Origin: Arbacia lixula
Lineage: Eukaryota; Echinodermata; Echinoidea; Arbacioida; Arbaciidae
Length of the DNA stretch: 64,000 bases
Direction: 5' to 3'
Assembly: GCA_963669155.1 (NCBI GenBank)
Contig: OZ022583.1
Coordinates: forward strand, 12,878,559 to 12,942,558
The translations under genes were made by a program, and so were the position numbers. The notes under the pieces were generated by a model that was not told the origin of the DNA, ran no database searches, and saw nothing but the letters and a program-made list of their open reading frames with translations. Below, piece by piece: positions 40,623-52,129 of the stretch (positions are counted from its first letter, which is position 1; each line of letters starts with the position of its first letter).

Positions 40623-42770
40623 TGAATATGTTACCATTGTGAACTTGGTTCACATACATGTAAGATGTCAATGGTGACCACAAGTCTTGCCTGAAAGAAA
40701 TGTGCTTGGTAGAGAGATGTGTGCATAATGAAATAAGAATAAAGATATTGGTAATTAATCGAACTTTCTATTCAGAATTCATTTTGCTTTGTAAGTAGAA
40801 TCATGATTTTCAAAGCAATTACTAGAAATACATACTGATCAAACATTCTAGTATCATTGTATCAAGAAAGTGAAGCTTACCTGAATGAAGTGTGTTTGCA
40901 GCACAATAATATCTTTTTTTTTCTTTCAGTGGAGATGTTTATATGCATTCAATGAAGTCAAAATATGAAATTAATCTCTTTTGCCATTACTAGAATCATT
41001 ATTTCAAAAGCAATTAATGCCTACAATTGATCAACAAAAAAAGTACCCGAAAGTGACAACAGGTTATTTCTACCCAGGATAGAGAGCACTTGGCGTTTTT
41101 GAGGGGCTGTGATGTAGTTCAAAAACCATTGAAAGAAAAACAGACAAAAACATGATATTCCAGACAATTATGGGCAGAAGAATGAGACTTCTTGTTTTCT
41201 GCCAGGGCTTATGAAAAGTAGGCCAGAGAAAGGACAAGAAGCAATATAATATGAGAAAAGTGCATTTGTCACATCAGAGCTTCACAACAAAGTTGCCAAT
41301 TTGTGCCCAAAATGTCCATTCATAACTTACTTATTAGTTGACCGATATTAATTTTTCTCAATTGTTTTGCCCTGCTTCTCAGATGTCTCTGCTTCTATTG
41401 AGAGTAAGTCATTATTGGACTGGAGTTCCCTTGGCTTTCTTGAGCGAATGTAACTCTCTCATCAGTTTGATTATAAATACAATATCTGTATTTAAATGTT
41501 TTATATTTATACTTTTATAGGGCAACAGTAGAAACAGTGATAACAACCAAATTACCTTGATCTCTCTGATTTTCTTTTTTGTAAAATATACATTTTGTGT
41601 AAACAGGTCTCCATTACTTTACCGACTTTATGGAATAATGATTCTGGGCAATATTTAAAATGGATGTGAAGGGAGGATGAGACTGCCGCTGCCAATAATC
41701 TCTTGCAATTTCAAGGCTCTTCTGCCAACAGAAATGCGGAGGAGGGGGAAGGAGTGGGGAGGGAGAGAATTTTCAGCTATGTTTGTGCTCAAGTCAAGTG
41801 GGCCCTGAATATTTTACATTCAGCTTGTCAGCTGACTGACTGAGAGTATTGATTAGGAAAGTTAATTTTCTAAATGGCCTTTCATGTTTGCCTAACGTCT
41901 TACAGTCATCCCTTTTGTTTCAATATTTGATGCCAATTACTGTGTGAATAAGGGTTTTATTTGAAGGTTCTGGTAGTAACCAGCGTGAAGTAAAATACTT
42001 GTACATTATACAGTAAATGGTTCAATGTACATTACACTGTAGACTAGTTACGGTAGATGAGATATGTGCCTTAAGTGTATTATGCCTTTATAATATGTGA
42101 GCTGCAATTTCATTTTGACATGTTTTTTTCCCCATATCATTGAAGCAGATCCCATTTCAGCTCAGTGTTCCCATACAAATTTTCTCTTTTAGAATTCACT
42201 TCTCATAAGTTGTTTTTTTTCATACTCTCTTGGGTTTTTCCAGGGGTATCAAAGCTCACCCCTTTCCCAGGAGTATTACACATTTGTGTTTCGCTTTTGT
42301 GGTAATTTTCCCTGGACCAGGACAAACTGATTACTTCAGAGTGTTGACGCACTGCCAAGAGCGCTTTCACTGCTGTTACTAGTCTCAGACAATTCAGACC
42401 CACTGATTTCTACCCCTGGCATATGTAATCTGTTGGCATAGACTCAGTAATGACATATTTTGTGTCTCGTGAGATCAGACTAATAGTACAACTTAACCAG
42501 CCTCATCATAAAAGGGACGGCCTATACGCATAACAAAGTTGATCTGCATGCACAGATGTTACTGTACAAACACTCTCTCAAACCTGTGGGCTGTAAGATA
42601 AGACTAGCATCTGACTTGCCAGTTGTGGCTCACTTTGTCAGAAGGAATGGACAAACATGGAAGAGCTGACTCGTCTTGAGCTGCAGTTTCATACTCATTT
42701 GACTGGCTGACTAACATGGGTGTGTACTTTCAAGTCATGTATATCTACATGTACATGTCTCAAAGCTGCC

Positions 42771-42971
42771 AAGTAGTACCGATTTTCAGTATTTCCTACT
42801 GAAATTTGAAAAGAATATCGGACACTTCATGCAAAAGTACAGATTTCTAAGATCTAGCTCATGGGTTGTTCTATTGTCTTTATTTGATACTACAGATTTT
42901 TTCCCCCCATCAAAATACTGATTGTCAGCTTTCAGATTACTGAAATGTTTTGATGAAGGTTGGCAGCCCTG
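42771..42971. mobile_element. 200-bp MITE, block B allele
   Basis: Allele of 22133-22332, again flanked by ATGTCT. Confidence 0.65.
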
Positions 42972-43059
42972 ATGTCTATGTACATGTACCATCAGTTGGA
43001 GCTTCACATTCAATGAATGGGAACCAGTGATCATACATGGCAGAACGGTTCTGCTGTGA

Positions 43060-43440
43060 TAACAGGGAGCTTTCGTTATAACCCCGCGGACGAAACCAAG
43101 AACAGTGAGCAATCTGTTCTAGCCGTCCGTCCGCGGGAGTCACAGACGCTTTCGCAAAATAAGACAGAGAACGCGAACGGCGGTGCGTGGGACGTCATCT
43201 GACCCCCTGACACCCCCCAACCCGGGCGCACGTGCGATTTGCAATGACATCATCTGTACGGGCGCTGATTGGCTGCTGTCCGCAACTCGTCGAGAACGAG
43301 AAATCTCAAAATTCCCGTCCACGCAGACAGCGAGGCGGAGGGTGGCGCATGCGCAGATCGATCTTCGTATTGGATTACAGTTCTGGAGCCCGTCCGTCCT
43401 CAAAACGAAAGCTCACTAACATCTCTTTCCTCTCCACCAA
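43060..43440. promoter_or_regulatory. CpG-rich promoter-like island in intron 1 (block B)
   Basis: Allele of the block A island, with NRF1-type GCGCATGCGC at 43345-43354, ATTGG at 43268-43272 and GACGTCAT at 43191-43198 all intact. Overlapping frames here carry amino acid differences between alleles, arguing against coding. Confidence 0.5.
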
Positions 43441-43925
43441 TCATACTCATCTTGTCAATATCTACCATGTGTTGATGACAAATATTAAAGTTCCCCTTTC
43501 CCCTTCTTGTCTTCGTTGATCAACATTACAGTATATTTTTAGATGAAAATGAGATGACAAATAGCAACTAATTCCCATCTGGCTGTTAACATTTAAAGCA
43601 TGTTATGTAGTCAAGTCCCATTTTTGTATCATGAATGATAAATATTGAAGTTCCCCTTTCCCCTTCTTGTCTTCGTTCATGAAAATTATGGTATATTTTT
43701 ATATGAAAATGAGATGACAAACGCTAACTCATCCCTATCTGCCTGTTGACTTATAAAGCATATCATTTAGTCAACTCTCTTTCTGTATCATCATGGCTCT
43801 TAAGCATCATATGAGTCACTTCAGTCATTTTTTAAGAGCCATGTTAAATTCAACATTCACTGTACAGTGTGTACATACATCTTGGACTACTCTATACCAT
43901 GGAGTTGTACAGTGAATCCATATAA

Positions 43926-44165
43926 GCCCTTTTCTCACTTGCATTTCTTAACCCCGGACTATCCCTAACCCCGGACTATTCCTAACCCCGGACTATTCCT
44001 AACCCCGGACTATCCCTAACCCCGGACTATCCTTAGCCCCTTTTCTCACTGGCAATTTTAGTCCCGGACTATCGACGAAAGCGAGGCTAAAAAAAATCAC
44101 TCATGTCCTCACTTGCTTTCATTAACCCAAGACTTTCTTGGTAATGAATATTCATGATTCTCCTA
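43926..44165 (+). repeat. Block-B-only insert with five 17-bp repeats
   Basis: Units TAACCCCGGACTATCCC run from 43949 to 44033, flanked by CCCTTTTCTCACTKGCA motifs on both sides. It replaces about 40 bases of block A near 23248-23270. Probably a degenerate TIR element with internal amplification. Confidence 0.75.
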
Positions 44166-44444
44166 AGCTTGAAATGTCATACAAGTACATTGATAATAAT
44201 ATACAGCTGGCTGGAATTTTATTTTCAAATTTCCTGCACCATTATTGATACAATTGTTGTGTTTGTTTAACTCTTTATGTGACATATGTGCCCTTTTCAC
44301 AAGCAATTTAGACAAGGCCATCAGTTTATTTGGCACACAAAGGGTAAAGCTACTAACAACAACAAATACACTTCATGTACTGTACATGTTTATTTGCTTT
44401 GAAAGAGTTTATTGCATTGCCCTGCTTGTGCATGACATTTTTAA

Positions 44445-44815
44445 AGGGCACATACTGTACTGGGAAGGCAAAAAAGCCTTCAAAATGTAATTGTTAGCAA
44501 TCTTCTTGCCAATGGTCTTAAATTCATGTATTGTCTATTTTAGAAGCTTGCTGAAAGTTATTTGCCCTCAAATGATCCTTATATGGAGTACATGTAATTA
44601 ATGATTAATGATTAAATCCTCAAAATGTTTGGGCCGAACATTTTGAGGATTTGTGATTTAATCATTCATTACTCCAAATGTTGTTCATTTGAGGGCAAAT
44701 AACTTTCAACAAGTTTCTAAAATAGACAATACATGAATTTAAGACCATTGGCAAGAAGATTGCTAACAATTACATTTTGAAGGCTTTTTTGCCTTCCCAG
44801 TACAGTATATGCCCT
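44445..44815. mobile_element. Palindromic TTAA MITE, copy 5 (block B only)
   Basis: TTAA at 44441-44444 and 44816-44819; block A has the single TTAA at 23548-23551 in otherwise matching sequence. Length 371. Confidence 0.95.
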
Positions 44816-45454
44816 TTAAAGAAAAGAGTACCTGTGTGTTACATGTACTTTGATTCCCACACCTTTAGTACAGTGCATCATGAATTTCTTATCACAATTC
44901 GTAATTTGAATATATGCCATTTTCATTAACTTTGAGGACTTGATAGATGTTTGTGCATACTCTTTTAGTTTGGTTGTTTCCTGGTACAATGTTATACATG
45001 TAAATGGTAGATCTTGAAGGGATGTAGATTACAGTGTACAGTGTTATGTACATGTACTTGCGATTTATTTGTTATATTTTGAGTGGTATCCGCTATTTTG
45101 AACTTGAAAAAAAAAAGTAAAGAAGTCAGAAATGTGAATGTCATCATGCCTTGAAGCAGCTGCAGCATAGAGATATCACCATGGCAACCAAGGTTAGCAT
45201 GGACTGTCCTCCTCATCTCTCGTTAGTGGTTCACCATCTGCGGATGTTGTTTTCTTGTTCTCATTAGGGATGGATAAGCCAGTGTGGGGACTCTCAGGAT
45301 TGCTGTACAAGAACTTTACCAAATGAAGCTTCGTGAACATGGACAGACATATACTGTGCATAATGTACATCTTTCTGTACATACACACATACATTGTACA
45401 TGTAGCACATGCTTTACTTACTTTTCTTTTCTCTACTTCAATCCAATGATTAAG

Positions 45455-45725
45455 GAGCGTTTTTATTAGCCCAATTAGACGAAATAGAGAGCTAGTTTGC
45501 TGATCTGGGCAACCAGCCTGAAGTTGCAGTCGCGTCTTCATTAGCTCGAAACTCGGGATACGTAGGCTCGAAACTCGAGATGCATAAATTATCCCGATGT
45601 TTGCACATACGCAGTGCGCAACGGGAATAGGCCACAACCGCATGGCTTCACGGTTGTGAGCTCGCATTCACGCACCAAATAGCTAGCTATTTCGCCTGAT
45701 CTGGCTAATGAAGATGCAAATAGCT
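45455..45725. mobile_element. TIR element with TTAGCC..GGCTAA ends (block B allele)
   Basis: The inverted arms TTAGCCCAATTAGACGAAAT and ATTTCGCCTGATCTGGCTAA bracket ~200 bases. Longer than the block A allele at 24305-24445. Confidence 0.55.
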
Positions 45726-47224
45726 AGCTTAGTATGGCTTCATGAACACATGGGGATATGCAGGATATTGAAGTTTGTCGACTTGTAAAATGAGAAATGC
45801 AAATATCCTTCCAATCAGCAAAAAAAAATCAAATTGATATCGTGATATACCGTAGAACTTGGGGTGATTTCATGATTTATGGAGCCATATTGGGACTTTT
45901 ATGGTCTCTGCAGTTCACAAGGCAAAATATTTAGGCTCTTTGGGCTTGTTTAGGATACGAGTATTACAGATTAATCTCCTCTCCGTAACCCACTTTATAA
46001 ATAAGTATTAAAAGGAAGAAAAAAAAATATGCAAAAATTTCCTATATGAAGCCGTTAAGCCGAGTTCCTCATGTAAAGGGATCACAAAGATTGTCACAGA
46101 TCGTGCACAATTGTGCAAAGTAAGTTATAGAAAGACCCAGATACCTTAAGTTGAAACGAAATAGCAATGGACATCTAGGCTGGTTAACAGTCAATATGTT
46201 GCAGCCATGCTTGGGTCTGCAATGAGAGACCAACATTAAATTGGCCATGAATCTACATGTACTCCGTCCAGGCCTCCTGGGGCAGACTATCACCCCGGGG
46301 GAATTCTCAGCAAGAACTTGACATTGACCTTGCTCCCTCTCTTCTCTCAGTCTAGCCTCATTCACACTCCAAAATATAACTTTTGAACATTTAAGAAAAG
46401 CACGATGTAACATAATGGTGGTAATATTTTGGCAAGTAGTGTGCATGCATTTACCCCATGTCTGCTAGGCAATTGGACTTCATGCAATGCGCATGAGTCG
46501 TGTGTAAAAAAAAAAACGGCAAGCTAAAAATTATTTCATGTATGATCGTTTGCACTGGCAAATTATCGGCGTGTTTTGTTTTGCTGCCAGTGTGAATGGC
46601 CCTTCTGTCCCTTGCAGTGCCCCAAGTGTTGCCTTCACAGGGTATGTGATTTGAGTCAGTAGATCAGTCCGAGTAACAATGGTACATGAAATGTGCACTT
46701 AATCTATAAGTCTTTCCTGAGCTGGTTCAAATTGACTGGTTTACACACCATATCTACACCAGATCTTCCATACATGTATATTGCCCCTATGTGGGATGCC
46801 TGCTACAGGCCATGATTCTTTATACTGTTCTAGTGCAATAAGATGCACAGACACTAGTTCCTTATACACTTTATCGTTAATATGCCTCCACACAAAGAAT
46901 TTCATTGTCTGGTTATTCTGAAACAAAAGTGGTATATTGGTGTGGAAAACATAGCGGTATACCGTTTCAATATAGCTATACGATGAATTTGACTTGTGTG
47001 CACACGGTGGAAGAGCATTTCAGCAGCATTTCTGAGCACTTGTGACGCGAGTGCTATTAGCTTATAGGTCCTTTTCATAGTTTGCTAGTGTGTTTGTTAT
47101 GCTATTCGTAGAATCTGAAACATTTCTCCCTTTGCCATCTGTCACTGGAACGCTGTTTAGATATTGTGGAGGGGATATGTCCTGCTTCAATATGTCGTCA
47201 CTTGGTCATTCATGGCAGTTGGAA

Positions 47225-47575
47225 TGCAAAGGCTTGCAGTAGCATTCCTTCTGAATGGCTCTTCAATGACATGTCCACTAAAATGCCCCGTTTACATTGA
47301 AACCTTAATATCCATTTCCAGCAAGTGCAGTAGCATTGCTTCTGAATGGCTTTGCAACGACATGGCCACTAATACCCTGTTTACATTGAAGCCTTAACCC
47401 TTTTCATCAATCAGAGTCACATTTGTACTAAGTGGATTTTGCAATGGCATGTCCACTAATGCCCCGTTTACATTGAAACCTTATCCATTTCCAACAATTG
47501 CAGTAGCTTTGCTTCTGAATGGCGTTGCCATGACATGTCCACTTATACCCGATTTACATTGAAGCCTTAACCATA
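47225..47575 (+). repeat. 87-bp tandem array, block B
   Basis: Shorter allele of 26070-26590. Confidence 0.8.
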
Positions 47576-47577
47576 TA

Positions 47578-47755
47578 CAGTGAAACCTGCCTATAGTGGC
47601 CACCCAAGGGACACAAAAATTGTGGCCTTTATAGACAGGTGGCTGCTATAGGCAGGTTCTTTAACACATGATCTCTATCCCGGGGAATTATTTCAGTAGC
47701 CACTATAGACAGGTTGGCTGCTATAGACAGGTGGCCACTAAGGCAGGTTTGACTG
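47578..47755. mobile_element. 178-bp pogo/Tc1-like MITE (block B only)
   Basis: Ends CAGTGAAACCTGCCTATAG and complement of CAGTCAAACCTGCC, flanked by TA. Interior is made of TATAGTGGCCACC-type repeats. Block A carries TACAGTA (26590-26596) at this place. Confidence 0.88.
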
Positions 47756-47833
47756 TATCTCGATCAGACTATAAGCTTAATTAGTTTGAATTGAATTGAA
47801 TATTTATTATTAACAAATCTCCATACCAAGGTA

Positions 47834-49975
47834 CAGTCAAACCTGGCTATGCGGCCACCTGGATTCAGCAGCCACCTGCCTATAGCAGCCACCTTCAACT
47901 CCTCCGCAGAGAATTCTGTGTTAAAGACCTTGGATATAGCGGCCACCTGGCTAACGCGGCCAGCGGCCACCCATTTTGTCTCCCTCGGCCAAAATTTTAC
48001 TGTGTATAGCGGCCACCAATTCTGAAATCACCCGTCCCTATCGGCGTGGAAAGTTGGCTTTTTGCGATGCGACGTAACTTAAACGGCTGTGAAAAGCTAG
48101 AGGCGTGAAAAGCCTGCTTTCTAGCTGCATGACGTAATACAGCTCATTAACACATTCTCGAATTGTATGAAACTTGTAAGAGACCTTGCCAAACAAAAAG
48201 CAGGATCTTAACTTGATTACCCTAATCAATGAAATCCCGATGTCCGGTGTTTTTTTTCTCTTTCTTTTTTTAGTGAGTCTCTGCATCCCATGCTTTTATT
48301 GTTGTGATGAATAATACCCCGGATCCTCGCTCAGCCCCGGCCCGAGGCCAGCGCAGCCCGGGTTCGCGCGCGCCCTCAGCCCATGCCCAGACCAATCTGG
48401 ATCCGCGATATGCGCTCCTGCAAACTGGCAGCAGCGCGCGGTTCTTCAGCGTTCGCAATCTCAGAAGCACACAGCGAGGCTGTAACTCGAAACTCATCGA
48501 TATGCCTATGGAATAAGTTGCTCACTTCAATCAACTTCTGTTCGGAAATTATTGAGGCAAAATATTTTAAAAGACACAATAAAGAATATTTCTCGATTAA
48601 ATAAAATATTTCAAGATAGAAGATATATTTTAATGTGCATTTGTAGCCGTATATATATTTGTTTCTTTTATTAATTGAAATTAATATTTATCGTGCTACC
48701 TTAGACGAAGTAAGAGTGCACTATGCACGGCATTTGCACTAGCTAGCTGTCAATCGATCGGAGAGAGAAACAATAGACACGAAGATGAGGAGATTTTTAC
48801 TAACAACGAAAAAGAGAACACTTGATTATCATTAACGTGGGTATTTTAATTCAAGATCCTGTTTTCGGCAAGTTGTCGTTCTTTTGAAATTGTTATGCCG
48901 TTTATTCACTATTCAAAGCAACGCCAATGCCAAAGCAAGCGGGCTTTTCATCATACGCATCCCTTGTTGCTATCTTTCCTAATATCCGGTAGGCTGCCGG
49001 TGGAGCTCCATTCTCTTCTTTTCAAAATGTGGACATGAATAAGTTGCAGTTTCTTGTAATGAACGAATGTTTCCGGGGTTTTTTCAGAAGGGTATTTCAA
49101 TTCAAGATTCTGTTTATTTGACAAAGTTAACAATTCTGTTGAAAGTTTTAAACGATTTACGCCCGCCCGTACTAATGTATACGTGTGGTTCCTCGCAGTG
49201 CTAGGTCGTGCATTGCTGCATGGTCAAGACATTATGAATATCCCAAACGTAAGAAACTAAACGCACATTAACTTGAGATTTTAAAGAAATCCGATAACAT
49301 GTGTATTCTCTGCTAAACCACATTTATTTCATCAGTTAGAATAGAAATTTTCTTTCGTGGCGTAAGATATCTAACATAGCATTTATCACCGAGACCGCGA
49401 GAGTTGAGACAGCCGATGAAAATATGATATTGAATTAAGATATTCATGTGATAATGACGCATTTGATACAGTTTACATAAAATCACTTTCTACGAGTGAT
49501 CTGCTTGATTATTCATTTTTGTTCGAACACTGAAGATAAATTTATGGCATGATATTGTGTTTCATTCTTCTTTTTGCAGATCTAGACTAAACAAACATAC
49601 CCTTGGATGCTCATGACCCTTTACCGTGCCAACTGGTTGGGCCCCTTTCAGGGCACAAAAGAAATAATACACAGATCTCACACAAAATCGCACACACAGA
49701 AATAATACACAGATAACGAAAATGTGCCTTCAGGTTTATTCATATTTCTCATTGAACGAAAACATGATAAAATACTATTTATATATCACATAAAAATAAG
49801 ATGTATGTATATCAAACGTAAGCAATAAATCATGTTGCAGCATGAAGGTTACATAGTGCAAAACATATCCATGCTCAAAATCAAAATGGCCGCCGACCTG
49901 TCTATAGTGGTCACCTGTCTATAGTGGTCACTTTTGTGGTTTCCCTTGAGCGGCCGCTATAGACAGGTTTGACTG
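47834..49975. mobile_element. 2.1-kb non-autonomous pogo/Tc1-like element (block B only)
   Basis: TA at 47832-47833 and 49976-49977; block A has a single TA at 26671-26672. TIRs CAGTCAAACCTGGCTATG and CAGTCAAACCTGTCTATAG share the ends of the 178-bp element, followed by GCGGCCACC repeats on both sides. The interior has a GC-rich patch at 48310-48450. I found no DDE transposase frame, only short frames below 85 codons. Confidence 0.88.
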
Positions 49976-50160
49976 TACTGTCATCCCATGATGGACTCCC
50001 CAGCCACATTCAGATTTTGTTTGCAGTCATGTCTGTTCTGGTGTAATTAATTAGTGTATCGGACCTGAAGCAGACACAACTGCAAAAAAAAACATCAGGA
50101 TGTCACTGCATAGTGGATAATATGGGATGGCTAACACCTACAGTTAAGGCCAAAAGTTTA

Positions 50161-51226
50161 GGGTTACGCCATTTCCTGACCCACTTTATCTGACACACTC
50201 TTTCTGATACACTTTTTTGCCATTCACTCTATACACGGGGCAGTTTTCATGAGAAGGCCTCTGTTATTGGCTACTGTGCTAATGAATATTCAAGACTATG
50301 GTATAGCTTGTCGAACGTAGTGGGCGCGCGCGTGGAGCCGAGGCCTGTCGTAAATGGGACGGGCAAAGTCGAAGACAAATTTTTCCTCATACGCGACTTT
50401 GTACGTGTACCCATTCTGTGATCAGCCCGCTCACGCAGAGCGCGCTGAGCCTCAGGTACGGCTCCCGTGCATGCAGCGGGAGCTGTCCCCGAGGCTACGT
50501 ATACCCCAGCAACATTTCGTGGATCATGTGCTAGGCTCACGCCCGGGTCTCAGAGTCCTCCGACCCGCTGTTCAGCGTGTTGCTGGTGTTTGCGGTAAAG
50601 TGCAAGAACTTACATGGGTTAAATATCACAACACTTCCCCAATATTTATCTTGACAACATCAAAACTCATTGCTAGCCCGCTATCACGTCACTATCAGGT
50701 CCCCGGGCCGGTGATTTGTTCTGTTTCATTGAATGAACTCTGATTGAACTATTCTTGTATGTTCTTTTTGTATGCAGCATACTAGCAGTATTGCATGTTC
50801 ATGCAGAGCCAATACGGCTCTCGCTAGCTAGCTAGCTGTGGCCGTGTGGCGCACGGCGCCCGCGCGCGCTGTGGGGATGGCCTGATCATGCTCGGATTGC
50901 ATTGACTGCACGCGCACCGCAGAAGCACGTGGCGTCCATGCGGTCTCCCATCCAAGTACTAACCGGGCCCTTCGCCGCTTGACTTGCAGTCTGGTCAATG
51001 CAATTCATGCATGATCAGGCCATCCACACAGTGCGCACGCCACACAGTATCAGACCGAGTGACTCGTTATGAAAAAAAAAATCGTAAGGCTGTTGAATAT
51101 TCATTAGTACAGTAGCCAATAACAGAGGCCGTCTCATGAAAACTGCCCCGTGTACAAAATGAATGGCAAAAAAAGTGTGTCAGAAAGAGTGTGTCAGATG
51201 AAGTGGGTCAGGAAATTGTGTAACCC
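50161..51226. mobile_element. 1.07-kb foldback element with 9-bp target duplication (block B only)
   Basis: AAAAGTTTA at 50152-50160 and 51227-51235; block A has it once (26854-26862). TIRs of about 134 bases (50161-50295 with 51095-51226) start GGGTTACRCMATTTCCTGAC. A 9-bp duplication with long TIRs suits Mutator-like or Foldback elements; this is inference. The core is GC-rich and contains a 5S-like segment. Confidence 0.9.
50937..50992 (-). ncRNA. 5S rRNA-derived segment inside the foldback element
   Basis: On the minus strand it reads AAGTCAAGCGGCG, then CCCGGTTAGTACTTGGATGG and GAGACCGCATGG, matching the internal promoter half of metazoan 5S rRNA (AAGTTAAGC.., GGTTAGTACTTGGATGGGTGACCGC). 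The 5' half of 5S is not recognisable. The segment is the loop of a ~35-base inverted repeat (50875-50909 with 50990-51025). Not a functional 5S gene. Confidence 0.7.
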
Positions 51227-51973
51227 AAAAGTTTACATACACCCATGGAATTCAGTGAAATTTGTTCCCTTGCCAAACATGGTAAAAGTTACTATATCTT
51301 CAGAACAATAAATACTATCAAGATGAATTTGGTATCAGATGAAAGAGTGTATTAAGCTCGTTCACATTATTGGGATGCCGTTGGGATTAAGTTATATTTC
51401 AGGTGGCGTTTTCTTTGAAGAAAAAAAAAATATTCGTGCCAAATGTATGCTATTGTTTGTTATTATATTTTCAAACATCATTTGAGAAGTAACTAGCACA
51501 AATATGAAATGTTTTTGTCAAGTTTTAATTTTTGATTAGTTGAAAATACGAAGAATTCTTTGGGAAAAATAACACCTAAATATTTTTCAGCTCCTGATGA
51601 AAAAGCAATGTGATGAAGGGGTATGAAATACCCATTTGTTGGATATCAAATTCATCATGATAGCACAAATATTTTATAAGATACAGTAAATTTGATGATG
51701 CTTGGCAAGTGTCAATTTTTCTCTGAATTTCCTGGGTGTAAACTTCTAGCCTCAACTGTATATACAGTGTGGAGAATTGAAATGTGTGTTTTAGCAGTTA
51801 AAATCACAATACACAATAAGTAAAATACAGGTTGTTCATGAACACGCTTTCGCAATATGACAAAAACATGTTATTGCAAGCATTTTTGTGCAAATACATG
51901 TATGGCCTTGTCTACATTTATTAACAACTCCATTTTGTCTTTCTCTCTCTCTCTATTTGTTTACTCCGCACAG

Positions 51974-52129
51974 CTGGCAGGCATTTCCAGATCTTCAACA
52001 TAGTGGCAGAGAAGCAGCTGTATCGGTGTACCATGAAAGACGAAGTGCAATATTGGACCTGGCTGAACGATGATGTCATCGGCATAGTGGGGTCAAAGTT
52101 CATCTACCACTGGGACCTGTCACCCTTAG
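51974..52129 (+). CDS. Terminal-domain gene, exon 2 (block B)
   Basis: The acceptor is CCGCACAG and the donor is TTAG|GTATAC. It has the same protein as 27600-27755, with synonymous changes GCC/GCA, TAT/TAC, CTC/CTG and CCT/CCC. Confidence 0.88.

Noticed and set aside
47834-49975. Autonomous transposase gene in the 2.1-kb TA-flanked element
   Set aside because: Only short frames with no DDE or helix-turn-helix motif recognised.
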